Below are positions 1 to 14,000 of a DNA stretch of 64,000 bases, in pieces (position 1 is the stretch's first letter; every line of letters starts with the position of its first letter). The stretch is from Plectosphaerella cucumerina (Eukaryota; Ascomycota; Sordariomycetes; Glomerellales; Plectosphaerellaceae), in the NCBI GenBank assembly GCA_020746995.1, contig JAGPXD010000002.1, positions 4,712,001 to 4,776,000 on the forward strand, written 5' to 3'. The notes under the pieces were generated by a model. The model did not search any database, was not told where the DNA came from, and saw nothing but the letters and a program-made list of their open reading frames with translations. The translations under genes and the position numbers were made by a program.

Positions 1-568
1 CCATCCACCTCTCTGCGTCACGGCGCACAACGTTGGCGCGAATGATGCATTCGAGACCGAACAACTGTCCAAAATAGCAGTCCCTCTCTTCCTGGCCCGT
101 GATATTGCCCAGGGGCTTGGTCCGCTCTTGCAGAATCTCCAGCACCTTTTCGAAAGTCAGGCCGGGGTATTTGGACTCGCTGAGCGACTCGTCGCCGAAG
201 AGCTGTCGCAGAATCTCGCTGATGACGACGCTGTATCCGAGGCGGGCGCCGGCGCGGCCGCTCGCGAGGCCGCGGAACAGGCGCCAGTCGAGGTGCTTCT
301 GGAGCACGGCTTCGGGCACGCCCTCATCGTCGAGGAGGCTGGAGACAATCGCCTCGGCGGCGGCGACTCGGTCTTCGATATCTTCGCTGCCGAGGAGCTC
401 GTAAAGCTTGGCTTCGCGCACGCGGTCGGCGCCGGTCGAGTTCTCGACAAACGCCTTCTTGACAAAGTACGCCTTGGGATCTTCGCTCTTGGTCCGCTTG
501 TTGGAAGTGTCGGCCTTGAGAGCCTCCCTCTCGGCGCGCTTCCGCTTCGCAGAAGCCGTCCGTGTCAT
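1..568 (-). CDS. POL5: DNA polymerase V / Pol5-family nucleolar protein, N-terminal part (runs off the window)
   Basis: The first 189 residues are visible; the frame stays open to base 1, so the gene continues to the left. The ATG at 568 opens a basic segment (TASAKRKRAERE, residues 4-15), consistent with nuclear or nucleolar targeting. It is followed by the conserved start of the Pol5/MYBBP1A family, with the signature LFRGLASGRAGARLGYSVV at residues 97-115 and a helical-repeat texture. Family knowledge: despite the polymerase name, fungal Pol5 is an essential nucleolar HEAT-type protein required for rRNA synthesis and large-subunit maturation. The start is well supported because only a few residues precede the family-conserved region. 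No intron is seen in this part. UTP20, another pre-ribosome factor, lies 16 kb away. Family assignment is recognised by eye. Confidence 0.85.
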   Translation of the reverse strand, partial: MTRTASAKRKRAEREALKADTSNKRTKSEDPKAYFVKKAFVENSTGADRVREAKLYELLGSEDIEDRVAAAEAIVSSLLDDEGVPEAVLQKHLDWRLFRGLASGRAGARLGYSVVISEILRQLFGDESLSESKYPGLTFEKVLEILQERTKPLGNITGQEERDCYFGQLFGLECIIRANVVRRDAERWM

Positions 569-3174
569 TGTGTTTTCGGTCAAAAAGGCGTTTGGCGGTC
601 GATTGGCTCGTGGTCGGTATCGAGGCTGGACAGGACTGAACTCGGAGCTCGGTGAGCTTCTCGGCGAGGGAGAATTTGGGTCGAAAAGATTCTGCCGACT
701 CTGACCGCTGATAAATTCGACTCCCGCCCAGGGCTGCAGCCGGCGGGGCAGCCCCGCCGCCTCCACTGTTACCCGTCGCAGGGGTCCTCCAATTGCAGCA
801 CTGGGACTTCCGATTGAGGAAGGCGGCACCGGATGACATAAGGGGCGAGCGCCATGACAGCCTCGCGCGCATCACATCGTGAACTTCGATGTCGTCGCTC
901 AAGGCGAGGCTAGGTCTATGGCTAGAAAGTAAGGGAGGAAGTAGGATACTGCATGAATTGAAATTCGAAAATTCCACTACATCAGATGGCAACCACCGTC
1001 AAGGCGCTCGACGGGTTTATCAACGTTTTGTTAGAGATGATTTCATCAGGGTTTCTCAAAACACCAAGACGCGCATGATCAGTATCTTCACCTACATTGG
1101 CTGCAAGCAGCCACCGAGATCACCACTCGGATCTATTGTCACACCGTCTGGCGACCCCATGGACAAGGACCTATTCAGATGTCAAGCTCCCACAGGGTCG
1201 ACCCTCAACCTCCCGCCTCCGAAGGAAAAACCCAATATGGCGAGTAAACACGCCTTGCCCGCTCTTTACCTCCATACCAGCTGGTCACAATACACTGATG
1301 GATGCCACACCTTATTTCAAGTCATGTCCGTATCATAGCGTGACTTGTTCAACAGCCTCGTACCAAGTGTCCATTCTTCCCACATTGTTCGTCAATAACG
1401 GCATTCCTGGCAGTTTCCTCCTTACTGACCGGCGGAGAGTCAGCAAAAAGGGGGGAGACGTCGCTCTCCTATCTTTTCTCTAATTTCCCAAATCACGTCC
1501 GTCTCTTCACCTGCGTGCTTCTCATACCAAACCCCACCATCAGTGCAACCCGGGGTAGCACTTAGTCGCTCCGTCGTGCGTCTCCGTTCCAGAACAGCCC
1601 CCCCATCCTCACCCTCATGACCTCACCCCACCACCAGGACCGTCAGCCCATGTCTCACACTTTTCGCCATTCCATTCAGGTACGGTCACCTGCCGAGACT
1701 TTATTGCCCCCTGCAAAGGGTCCCGACCCGGTGCTGGAATGAGCGAGAAAACACACCTACACCCGGGTCAACGCTGCCAGGAATGCCGCCGAGGGGTCAC
1801 TCTACCCTTAGGCCTCCCGCGGGAATGCTTACCCCTGACATCAGCAAAATTCCACTCAAAACTCCGTCCACATGGCAAGGTGGGACACTCAGACACTCTG
1901 ACGGAGTCACATCCGTCGAATCGTGATATCCAGAAGGCCACCCCTGTCTTCTGGACCACAATGGGTGGAGGCTGACAATGGGAACACGCGGGGCTGCCTA
2001 TTCACCTCATCTCAGGACATTCCTCACGTCAGGAACGGCGTCAGGTACGAGCATCATCCCCCTGTCCCGCCCTTCGAGTCCAAGACATGGCAGAACGCCC
2101 GTTTGCGACAATAGGGGACCTCTATTGTGCGAGAGATAGGTATGACGAGGAGGCACTGGTGTACGGAAAAGGTGAACGTGTTCTAGGTCCTCAGATTGAG
2201 TACGCAAGGGCTGTTCAAGCCTGGCCAAGGCACTACTTGTACAGGAAATGCTCGGACGTTTCTGCCCGAGCCAGGAAGTTGCAATCGTGGCCCTGATCAG
2301 CCAGTAAGAACTTCCACCCGCCTATGCCTTTGGCCGACAGTCTGTGTCGCCGTTTCAAATCGGCCCAGCCTGCCTTGCCACCACTTCTTCGTTTCTCTCC
2401 TCCTACATGTACACGTGGGCGGCGAGGTGTGTGCTCGTCCGCCAAGATGGCCATCCATCAGGTGGCCTCTGGGAGGTCGTCGTCTGTTGATATGTCGTAA
2501 AGGAATGGTGTCTTGAGACCAGTGGGTATCCCAGGTGTGGTCCCCATTGTTGTTTGCGGCGAACCGGAGTGCGGTCCGTATTCGCCTGGGATCTTCGAAA
2601 GCCGGCAAGAATGCTCGCGCTCCGCAAAGTGTGTCCCATGTTCGCGAGCCGGAGCAAGCGGACAAATTCAGCGCCGTGGCTGTCTTTGAGCCTCTGTGAA
2701 TAGAGGGTCTGGTATGATATTGTAAGACAAAGGAAAAAAAAGGTACAGGTCCAGAAGAGCGGAAATGCAAGGAGCCGACCCCAAATCTCCGTCCTAGAGA
2801 TGAGACTCCATGCAGTGATGCAATGCGGATGCCAAGGACAATTGATAAGTCTAATGCCGAGAGTTGCGCGGAAAAAGGGGAAATCAGACTCGTGGCAAGG
2901 CAGCCGGCGCCGAAAAGGGGTCGCCGTGCATGCGCAAGCCCAAGCTGAGCTGCTTTTAGGAGCCTGAATGCTGTGGTGGAATGTTGGTCGAGCAGGACGA
3001 ATAAGACAGAAGTATGTGCAGGAAGAAGAGGTGCAATGGACACGGTTCAGGCTGCTGTGGATCCGCCCTATTAGGAGCTTTGCTCAGGAACGACGTTGCG
3101 CGCTGCTGGGTGTGCAAAGACAGCTGTTGTTGTTGGTGCTGTCGTGGTGTTGGTGGAAGCAAGTGCGTCTGGGA
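569..3174. other. Intergenic spacer between POL5 and CDC25
   Basis: This 2.6-kb stretch should hold the POL5 promoter (right of 568) and the 3' end of the Cdc25 gene (left of 3175). Short open frames on both strands show no family resemblance, no coherent splice structure and no conserved-looking composition. I see no RNA gene or repeat. Confidence 0.6.
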
Positions 3175-5084
3175 TCAGTAGGATGCCATGCGACGCGCGT
3201 GGCTCCGCTCGCCCAAAATTGGCGAGTTGCCAATCATGGCAATGGGATCGTGGCGTACGGTGAGATGAGGCCTGGAGATCCCGGTGGGGGACTCGTCCAC
3301 GCAGGGCTCGCGGTGTCCGTAGGCGAATGTCTGGGCACGGCCGAGACCCTTGCGTCCGTTCTTGAGACGGCCAAGCTCACGCTCACAGGTGCGCTGGTGC
3401 TTCTCATCAGACATCTCGACGTAGTTTGGAGGGTAGCAGCGCTCGCGGTGTGTGGCGAAGAAGCCGCTGTAGCCTCCGTCCAGGATGTAGACCTCGGGGT
3501 AGGTCAGCCTGGGGTAGTGCTCCGCGTTGGCGGTGCGGTCCTCGGAGCGGACATGGCGGGCCATGAGGGGTGCCCGGTGCGCCGAGTACTCGCAGTGGAA
3601 GATGAGTAGCGTCCTGCCATCCATGGGTGTCTTGAAGAGATGCGAGGTCAGGAGCTCCTTGCTGTTGTAGTTGACGGCGCTGTCAATGTGGCCGCCGTCA
3701 TACTCGTACTCAAAGCGACAGTCAATGACCATCTTCTGGTCAAAGTGCTCGCTGTACCTGCCGTTGAGGACATCGAGCATGGTCTCCTTGGTGATGCGCG
3801 GTATGGTATCTGCCGGGTCGTCGGCGGGGAAGTTGGGGAGGATGGGCTGATGCGGCTCCTCAATGTCCATGACGGCCTGCAGCTCGGCGGAGGCTGCGGT
3901 AGCCTTGTCCTCCGTCTTGGGCTTCATGATGTCGGCAGGGTGCTCGAACATGCTGAGAGACCGGCGATACTGCTTCCGCGGACGCATGAAGGGGTTCGAC
4001 GGGCGTCTGCTGTGGCTGTTGTTGGCGATGGCACCCCGTCCGCTGTTGATGCCAGACATGCTAGAGAACTGGACACGGCTGCGGAGGGCACCGGGGACAT
4101 TGGCGGTCGGGCTGTTGGCGGTCTGTGGCCGGCGTTCTTGTGGCGGTGATGCAGAGTCGAAGCACTCGCCCAGGGAGAGGGCAGAGCTCATGTGGCTCAG
4201 GCGGCTCTCGCCTCCGAAGCGGAAGGTGGGCAGCGTGTCGCCGATGGGAGTGTTGGCCCGTCCGGGGACGCCGCATGTCGAGAAGCCTTTCATGCGGGTG
4301 AGCGAAGGGCGGCGGAGACCGGCCATTCTCCTCCTGGATGTATGTTAGTGACAGCAGCGGAGGATGGGATATGGAGATACGTACTCAGGTACCGGCAGCG
4401 GCTTGGGAGCCTCCAGAAGGGTCTGGCGGGCGATGGGAGCCGGGGAGTCCAGCATCATCTCGTCGCTGCTGTCGTCGACCGGGGTCGACAGCGGTGTGGG
4501 AGAGGTGACCTCGATCTGGCTGCAGAAGGGAGCCTTGTGCGGCAGAGGCGACATGTCCATGAGCTCATTGAGCTGGCCGGGGGAGGACTCGGGCAGGGGA
4601 GGTGTCGTCACACACGCTGCATAAGATGATCAGAGACATTGCCCACGGCCCGATCACCCCCGATAGGCAGGGGGGAGCAGCAACACTTACCGCGAGAATC
4701 CTCAGGCACGAACATGTGGGAGGTGAAGAGAGCACGACGTGGTGTGGGAAAGTGAGGGCTGCAGAAGAGAATTAGCTTGGGAGGGCCCCGAGGCTGAGAG
4801 TGAGGGCTGGCATGTGTGGCTGACCTGGCATCGCTGTCGAGTCGGAAGTTCTGAGACAGATCGGCAGCCAAGCTGGCAGCAGGGGACGAGCCACGAACAT
4901 CCTTGACGTTGAAGTAGTCTGGGTTAGGCTTGTGAAGGCGTTCACGCAGACGGAAGGGGCCGACGGGACCGGTCACGGCAGACATGTGTGCGTGTGCGTG
5001 TGATCGGAAGAGGTCGTTGGAACCCCAGGAAGGGACTGGCACTGGGCGGTGCATGGCAGCCAACGGCGAGGAGTCGTCCATCAT
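3175..5084 (-). CDS. nimT/CDC25: M-phase inducer phosphatase (Cdc25/nimT type), four exons
   Basis: Dual-specificity phosphatase that removes inhibitory phosphates from Cdk1 to trigger mitosis. Exons by eye: 5084-4825, 4758-4691, 4616-4385, 4333-3175; all three introns have GT-AG ends and the joins keep frame, giving 572 residues. The N-terminal ~360 residues are low-complexity and Ser/Pro-rich, as in regulatory regions of this family. The catalytic rhodanese-like domain spans about 360-490: IDCRFEYEYDGGHI near 390, then the HCX5R loop HCEYSAHR with nucleophile C434 and R440, followed by APLMARHVRSEDR. Fungal Cdc25 proteins share the HCEYSAHRAP form, which separates them from animal HCEFSSERGP. 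The C-terminal tail (about 500-572) is unconserved. The start is the first of two adjacent ATGs. Its upstream neighbour region is an unusually long gene-free spacer that may carry cell-cycle control elements. Confidence 0.93.
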
Positions 5085-8000
5085 GGTGGGATGTGTCGGG
5101 TCCGAAGATGAGGATGCACTCTACAGGCTGGAGGCGAGCAGAAAGAGTTTTGGTTTTGGTTGGAGGTGACGGATGCAGAGCGGGAGCGACAGGTTGGGAC
5201 TGTTGTAATTCCCGAGGGTGGGCGATACTCGATATGCCGTGAAAGGGAGAGAGGGAGCGGAAATGAGCGTCAACGATCGATAAAGATGGCGAGTCACAGA
5301 AAACGAATGCTGCGGCTCCTCTTCATAAGATGATCTGGTGGCCTTCCCCTGCTCTTGTTCACGATCAATCGTGTGTATTTCTTGTCGTCTTCGGGGGCGA
5401 TGGTCGTCGGAGAGGGTGCTGCTGTTTGTCGAGCTCGATGTCTTACAGCAGGAGGGTCGGCTGTCGGGGTGTTGAGGTCTTGGTGGGGAAGATGCTCGTG
5501 CTCGTACAGCCGGCTGTCGACGTCGTTTGCATCGGAGAGAGGAATTGGGGGGGTGAGCAGCGGCTGACGATGTGGTCGGGAGGAGAGAGATGGCTGTTGG
5601 GTTAGTACCTAGAGGCGAGGAGGAGGAGGCCCTAGGGTGCCGTGGTGTTTAGGAGCCTTTGACCGGACCGGAACTGAAGCCTCGTCGTCGGGTCGGGAAA
5701 GTCTCTCCTAGCCACAGAGAGTCGAGGGAAGCCGTGCCGCTCTTCGTGCATGGGACGTCCAATGCAATGGCAGAAGGCTCGAAGCAGGTGTTGCTTGTCG
5801 TCGTCGTTCGGAAGAGGAGAGGGAAAAAATTCCTTCTCTTCGTGGGAGGGTCCAGTCTTGCCGTGCAGACAGGGACGTGGGAGGGGGACGAGGAGCGACC
5901 TTGGGGGGATCCGCTCGCTGCTGGAGGAGAGACTTGGACGCCTTCGCTTGCTGCCGCTGGTCGTAGGTACCTTTGGAACGGGCGAAGGTTGAGTCGGATC
6001 TTGCCAACAGGAAGAAGGACGGCCTCTGAGGGGGGACGAGAGAGACCGAGGCCAAGCGTAATGGGAAAGCGAGGCCGGGCGAGGGACGAGGTCGAGGGTG
6101 AGGGCTCGAGAGGTGAAGGGAAAAAGAGGCAAGGTGGAGGGGGGACCACTGAGGTTTTTGTGAGACGGCTCCGACAGAGAGGGCGACTGGGATGGAGATG
6201 GTTGCCAGGCCTGTGCTAGGTGCTAGGTGATGTAGGTGCCACCCAAGTGTTCTGCTGCCAGTGAGTGAGCCGGGCAGGCGCTGGAGAGACAACGGGCCTG
6301 CTTTAGGCCCGGGTCGAGTGGTGAGGTGGGTGCGAATGACGACTCGACGCCTGTGCGGGCGGTCAGTCGTCGGGTTGTCAGGGGCGATCGTAGTTGGGTG
6401 CAGGGGCCGCCAGGGCGAGGTGCAGGAAAGCTGAGTGGGTGGTTTGGCACAGGGCAGGGGAGCAACTGCCCGGCAGCGAATAAAGCGCGCTGGCCTGCCT
6501 GTGGGGGCACCGTTCGTGAGGGAAGCCAGCCGCCGACGGCTGCATCCAGCGCTTCCAGGTTCAAGTGTGCCCGTGCCCGCCCGTTGCCGCAACGATCTTT
6601 TGGTGCCACGGGCGGGCTTTCTCTCGCAACGTGGAAATGAGCGGTGAGCTGGCGGGTGGCCCGGCCTTCTCACAGCCCGGCAACCAGGTGCCACACAGGG
6701 ATGCCCGGTCTTTCAGTGTTCCTATGAGCAAGGGGGTCCCCCTCCAATAAGCACAGGGCCCTGAGCAGGCTGAGTTGTGGTCGGCTACTCGTTCCCTGCT
6801 GTGCGTCCCCGGCCACAGCCTGTGCTTCGCTGCGCTGCCCGGCTTTGGCGTCGTAGCAGCGACGACGGGGGGACCCAGCAGCAGCCAGGGGGGGGCCTCC
6901 TCCTCCCCACCACACCCATCACTTCATCCCGCCCCATCCCATCCCGCACAGGCAAGACAAGACAGATGGAGAGAGTGTGACGACAGGGTCCTCCCCTCCT
7001 CAGCACGGGTTGTGCCATTTGCATTCCTCGTTGCCGGGTTAGAGTCCTTTTCCAGGTTGTTCCTTTTCCCGCTGAGGAGGAACCCCGAGCCGACCCAGAC
7101 CCGGCCGTTTTCTTCTTCACGGCCGAAGCCCACCAAGGGGCACGCCTGCGGGACAGACGTCCCAGTGCAATTTACGGGCCATACCAGCGAAGGGGGATCG
7201 TCTCGGCCCATCGGCGCCTCATGTTCTGAATCGAATCGGCAGAGGGAGAAGCACTGTTGAATGTGCACGGCCATCGGCTCGCCGGTAGTATAGACAGCTT
7301 CGCCTGTGGTATAGCACTCAACGGCCCAGGCCCCCAAGTCCCCAGATCAAGGGATGGTCCTGGACCGTAAGTCCCAGACTGCCAGAGTGTCTGGTGCTGC
7401 TACCACCCACCCCTGAGCCTCACTTTCCGAGTCCCGGTCTCCCTATTTCTCATGTCTTGCTCTAGGGAGGACGGTCTTCAGGGGACTGAACCTATCAATC
7501 ATGACGTAACTGTGGTCTGCCGCTTGCGGCGAGCATGAATCAAACCAGACGGCAAATGTGGTGGACTTGAAACCATCTCCATCGACGTAATAACCAAGTC
7601 ACCAAACAAAACCTGGAGGTCCAATGCTACCTTCACCCGCCAGGCCAGGCCATGCCATGCCTCCCCAGAGCAAAACCTGGAAACCTGACAGCTGGCAACC
7701 TGCAACCCCAATGGAGATCCAAACATGTCGTCCGCACGAATGGGGAAGTCATCAAAACAAAGGGCACAATTGAACAAACGTGCAAGACCGGTTCGCGCGT
7801 CTCCGTCCCGTTCAACATCCAGGTCCAGCAGGGGAAGAAGGGGGGGCCGCATGCAAGGCCCGGCCAATGCATGATGTGATGCTGCTGCTGATGCTCCTCT
7901 GAGGTGCAGCAGACAAGGGCGCCAATGCTGCAGCCCAGGAGCTGTTCCCTGCAGCCCTTTCTGCAGCTTCAGCTCTGGACGCGCAACGCCCTGGCACGGG

Positions 8001-11000
8001 TTTGGACGAATCCGGTTGTCGAAACTGGATGTCGGCGGCAACCAGGACGCCAACCAACTGCTGCGGCAACCAGCAAGCAGTTCACACTTGCAGCTGGAGC
8101 TGGGAGCTCCATCCCCACGTCTTCCCGTTGCTCCCACTTCCCCTCCTTCGTGCTCCATGCTGCCGTCGTCCCGCGCCGTCGGGGCACCCGACATCGACAT
8201 GCAGAAACTTGGAATGCCGCATGCCAGATCTGGGTCACGGACTGTGGCCGGCCTGCTCGTGCCTGGCCGGGCAGCTCCAGAGGCCCGTCCGAGTCTGTAG
8301 AAGCCCACAAGCGACGTCAGAATCACCGTCTTCCACCGTCGACATTACCCATCGGTGACTGACCGCCGAGCCTCCGAAACCTGCGTGCATATCGCAGAGC
8401 CTGCGCCTGCGCCTCGGCTTGCTTGCTTGCCTGCCTTTGTGCCTTGCTCGGCGATGAAATACGTTTCAAAGAACAGACGACAGCTTTCTGGGCTGTGCTG
8501 TGCTGTTTTTTCCCGGACGGCTCCGACCCTTGGAGGTCCTTTGACCCGAAAGGGACGAGGAGCTCGAGCTCGGATTGCGACTTGCGAGGATCCCCCAGGT
8601 CAGCGATCCTGCCCTGCGCTCAATGTAAGCTGACCCCTTTGACACAGACCCCTGACGGGGCGGCCCATCGCCTGCAGCGGTACGACCGCGCTGTTTCATC
8701 AAAGACCCGATGCTACTCGCACTGCCAGTGGGGACGGCAAGCTCCAAGGACGTGCTCTCGAGGTCTCTGCCTCGAGTACAAAGTCGAACCTGGTCGACAG
8801 GGCCGATCATTGCTCAGCCTGAACAGGACCGCGTACGATACGGGCTCTTCGACGTTGCATCCTGCCGGTTCTGGCACGACAATTGAACGTCAAGCATGGT
8901 TGATGGCGGCTCTGGCAAGCCCACCTGCGACAGGCAATCATACTACATCTGATGCGCCGGGCGTCTTCAAGTCTGCAGCTGTCTGCAATGCCCTTTTTTG
9001 CCTTCACCGAGGCATCTTGCTGACGCCATGGGTCTGGGTCCGGCGGAGTGAGAAAAGCCACAATCGCATCTCACCAAAGCGCCGCCCGTCTCGTCCTCAT
9101 TCCTCTCCAACTGCATCGGCCGGCCCGTGATCGCCAGGCTTGCTTCCCGACATGTCCGACATGTCGTCGCCCGCATGCTTCCACGTGCGCAAGCCAACAC
9201 TTCTTTCCCTCCTGCAGGCACCGCCGCAGTCCGATGTCCGTTGTCGAGGGCGACCGAGTCCGTCCGCCGTCCGGTGTTCCTTTCAAAGTTAGCACAGGGG
9301 AGTGGCCTGCCGCTTGTCATCCCGCGATAAGACGTCAGACCAGTCAGAGCTCCAGGCCTGGCCGTCTCCAGGCGCTTCGTGTGGAGTCGAATCTCTCCAA
9401 AGAGAGGGGAAGGTGTGACTTCAAGGGCTGAGGTGCAGGACGTGTCAGGGGTCTCGTTCGCAGCAACTCGCCAGGTGCCCCTCCTTGTGCCCAGCATGGA
9501 CAAGGACCCCGACACCGAGGCTGGCTGGCCAGACCAACGGCAAGCAAAGAGGCGTCGGGGTTCGCCAGGGGTAGGAGGGGGCAGGGTAGGGGGAGTCGGT
9601 CCGCCAGAGAAAATGGCATCGTTCGTTGCCCGGGCGGCGGACCAAGACGAACGAGAGAGTCTACGACTATCCCTTGAACTACCGAGCGGAGGCGAGGGAG
9701 AAAAAAACGAAAAAAGGGACCGCCGGTAATCATCCCTTCGGAGTGGAACGTCAAAGGGAGCGAGCGTACTGGAAAAGAACCACTCGGGGCTCCGTCAAGA
9801 AAACGACTCTGGATAGCGAAACATTGTTTCCCCCCGGCCAGGGAGAGCTTCAGCACTGCTCGAGGCGGGGGCCAAGCTTCCAGCGCACGGTGCTGAGAGG
9901 GTGCTGTTCGCTGTGACCCGGCGGAGGAACAACCGGAACAACCACCAAACTTGACACAGCCTAATCCCGTCCAGGAACAGATGGACGGTACGGCGCTCTC
10001 GGTTTTTTCCATTTGCTCGGACCCTGTCGAGTTTTTGACATGTCTGGCTAAGGTTCTCCCTGGCTATCTTCAAAGAGAAAGAGCCGCAACTCCGAGTCAA
10101 TCATCACTCACATGTCACCTTGACCGGCCGTCCGTCCGCTTGGCTTGCTTGCCGATGCGATCGGACGCCTCTCCCTTCTTGTCTTCTGTGACAGTCAAGG
10201 GCGAGCAAAAGCAAGGTGAACGAGCGATCTCGGCGCCGCCCCGACGGCCCCTCTCCGCGTGGGTTTGAGACGACAAAGAAGAAGCAAAGTCGACCGACGG
10301 TCCGGCGGCGTCGGCTTTCTCCCTCGAGTCGTAACATGCAACGCCAACTGAAGGTCCGTTGCTGGGTCCGACAGATGATCCTAGGAAAGAAAAAAAAAGC
10401 AACCCTTCTCCACGCGAGCAATCATCACCGAGAAAGAGGAGTCTGAACCCCGCGAAAAAGGCACTGCGGGCCCCTGGGAGACGTCACGGTCTGATGATGT
10501 TCGAGAGCAATCATTGGTCCGTTCCCGGGGATAGGCAGGGCTCGGTCTCTGGGACTCCCGGGCACATTGGCAGTCGGGGCGGGGGAGGTGGTCGCCTGTT
10601 GCCCTGTGGGCGTCAAGACCCCTGTCGAGGCGGCTCTCAGAGGACCAGGACCCCTAACCAGTGCTATGCCGTCTGTGGCAGGCGGACCGTCCGGTCTGAA
10701 AGGGGGAAGGCGCGGCTCTATTCGCGACCTGGCTCTGTCAAGGGAGTTCCTCTCTTGGGAAGCTTGGGAGGGCGGCTCACTCAGCGGCAGTGAGTGCTGG
10801 AGCGAGCCGAACTTTTGAAGGTGCCAGTGGGTGTGGATTTGAGGCTTAGGTTTGGAGGAGGCCCGGGCTTGACTTGACGCCCATCACCCATCACCCGCAG
10901 CGCGAGGCGTCGTCGTGGCCGACTATCGCTGATCGTCAACCGCATGTGGTAACCTCTCAGCTGGGAGCCTCAGCGCCAAAAGTCCAGAAGGAGAATCAAG

Positions 11001-14000
11001 TTGACACGGCCCCGCCCGCGTCGGGGGGTCCGTTGGTGCCAGTGGCCCGCCCATCTGGCGAACCGAACCGTTTGCTTTTGGGCGTATCAGAGTCATTCTG
11101 CACCGGCGCCGTGGATGCTTGCTTCTTTCCCAGTGGACGACGAATTGATTGCCATGACGACCCGGCGATGAGGGACCGGCCGAGTCCACCCGATCCAATA
11201 GAGGGGACTCGGAGAAAGAAAAAAGGATGTGCGTCCTACTTGTGGCATCGATCGCCCATCTGCACCGACGGGATGGCAGCATCCCCATCCTCAATGCCCA
11301 AAGGCCTTCGTCCGACTTTGGGCAATGCCCATGCCCGATAGCCTCTCCTCGGTCTGCGCTGGCGGGAGAGCTACCGCAGCCAGTCATCCCGCTTGTGAGA
11401 GTTCAGTCGAACTTGGCTTTCCAGGCGGCCCGAGACATGGTGCTAGCAAGTAGTCAGACCTTGAAAGATGCTCAGATATCCTCTAGCAGGGCCGCCGTCT
11501 CTGAAGCTTGCGACCGGACGATGTTGAGTTGGCCGTCTTACCCTCTCGACCGGCAGGGTCCCTGTTGCTTCTTTACACTCGCTTCATGTTCCATGTTCCT
11601 CCAGGATGGAAGTTCGAGTCGTGGGACAACCCGAACCCAGGGAACCATCCATGAACACGGCCGAGGCCCCAAGGCCGCAGGAACCATCATGGGTCACCCA
11701 CCCACCCACCCAGTGACCACACCCAGCTGGCGGCCAGCGCAGTGACCACCACCATCGCGCCTTTGGTGCCAGATCACCGGTGCCGGACTCGACCTCGACG
11801 CTCGACTAAAACTAGCTGCAAGGACTCGCCCTGTCCGCGGCCACGTTGTGGCGGAATGATGGACTTCCAGAAAACAATGCAAATCAACAACTACCATCCC
11901 CGTCGAGGATCAGCAAGCGTTCCTGGGATCCGCGTCCGTCGAGCATGAACGGGAAGAGCCCCCAGCCGTATTTGCTCGGGGGCGCGACGACAATCATCGA
12001 TCCGTCACTCAATCCCCAGATCTCCCGGAACCGGCCCCGACCCTCCTGGCCGACGTCATCCGGAGACTCGGCCTTGGAAACATGGCCCGCCAGAAACCAT
12101 CGGCCTGCGCGCGAGCCGTCTCCATATCTCTCTCCCCTTGCAAGCAGCTCCCCTTCCTCGCCCCTTGCCGAGACTGATCAGCGCTGCGCGTGCGCTTGTA
12201 TCGAGATCTTGCTCTTCCATGTCTCTTCCAGGTTTGCTCGTGTGCCCTGTTCCCGCGCGTGGCCTTCCACATCGGGGCACCGACACGGAGGATTTTTGTT
12301 TTTCTTGGACAGCCCAAAGTCTCTTCCCGCCCTTTCCCCCCCTCCATCTCACCGGAGCTGGCCAAGGCCGGTGATGATGATGCGACGAAAACACGGCCCA
12401 ACTTGAACTTGGCACGGGCCGGTTCGTCCTGTAGCGCGGGACACGCCTCCTGTATCGACGATGGCCTCCTGTCAGGCGGCCGGCCGCGTTCGCTTCTGTC
12501 GAGTTGTACATCCGAGAGGAGATTGTTGTTTGTTTACTACTCCCTCGGGGCCGGCTCGCGGACACGATGCAGCTCGCGCAATCGCTAGCGTCTTGCCAAC
12601 CTGGCGAGCGCCTCGCTTCTCGCACGCAGCTGACATGCGGCGCTACTGTAGCCCGATAGCTGAGCAGCCCGGATGCAAGTGTATCTGCGGCGACGGCGGC
12701 GGGCGAGGGAGGGGGGTCACTCCCCTCTACCGGTGTCGCTGCGGTGCGCCGAGCTGCCCCTCACGCCCACCACCTGCCGACGTTTCGAACCGTGTCACCA
12801 CCCTCAGCTGGCGGGAACACCGAGCGTCTAGAGTCCGGCACGTTCGTCCAATGGCAAGCTCAGGCGGCACGGACAGCTCCCGGAGAACCATGGTGTGGAG
12901 AGACGAGAGGGATAGAGGAGGGGCAAGGCGGACGGAGACGAGGGAGAGTCCACGAGGCAACATCGTCCCCGGTCCGCGTGCCCGCCGCCCGCCCGCCCGC
13001 GCCCCCCTCCTTTGACCGATCACGCGAGTCTGACCATGAAGCCCACGGTGTCAGGGCGGGATCATGCTCAATGCACTCCTCGACTCTTGAGCGGGGAAAC
13101 TGGACAAAGGAAGCATGCTCGAGTCCTCGTTGTTTGACTCGGTGGGTGAAAGTTCGAGGGAGGCCACCCTTCTAGCGTTTTCGCGTCTCGCGTCTCGCCC
13201 GGTGTGAATCCTGCGAGGCTGCCGCCACCGACGGCAATTGAACGCCGACCGGGCTTGACCATTCCATCCGTAGCTCAAGCTTTTTTGCGCCCTAAAACGG
13301 CCGTCTGTGATGCCTATCGTCTCTAGTCATGAGGGATGCTTGCGGTCTGTGCTGTCTTTTCCCCCGCGGCCTCGTCGTTTGCGCATCGGCGCGAGGGATT
13401 TTCGACGCTTTTTCGTCTGGCTTCCTTTCTCTCAAAGTAAACAAATCGCTGGCCCGCGACGCGACTCGTGGTAAACAAAACGGCCCGCTACCCCACGTTT
13501 TGGCTGTTGACCAGGCGCGAGACCACGTGACTCAGACGCCGCACCGCAACCGAAGCGACCAAGTCGCACGAAGGACCTGCGGACCGGGCCTTGGCGCCCT
13601 TCTTCTGGCTGGCAATTGGACGGGCACTCCCACCAATGGCGTGTCGTTGCCCGACGACGCAGCCCGCGATGCACGACATGGCCCCGGTCATGTAAGCTGA
13701 CGTGCGCGCGGGAAGAGGGCATTGTGGCGAAGTCTGAGGGGAATAAAGAGGTGCGGATGGGGGAGCGCCCCCATGGTTCGTCGGTCTCCCGGTGATAGGG
13801 AGCAAGCAGCAGGGTTGATGGATGGATCTCGGAGGCAACTGGCAGGCGACTCCGATGCCCGCATTACCTCGGTGAACGAATCCTTGCTGTGACTTATTTT
13901 GGGCATTCTCTGGGAGGCAAGGTGCCTGATTGAGCAAACACATCATGTGCCTTTCTTTGTCAGGTGATCTTGAGATTCAAAATAGCATCATTCCGAGATG

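Noticed and set aside
5708..6694. 328-codon minus-strand frame as a gene
   Set aside because: Pro/Ser/Arg-rich, overlapped by long frames in other phases and lacking any motif; it looks like a by-product of the purine/pyrimidine-biased promoter DNA.
7499..8326. 275-codon minus-strand frame as a gene
   Set aside because: No family resemblance and several overlapping frames on both strands; composition does not resemble the confirmed genes.
9359..9383. GATTCGACTCC (minus) as a tRNA T-loop
   Set aside because: No complementary acceptor stem or D-arm within tRNA distance.
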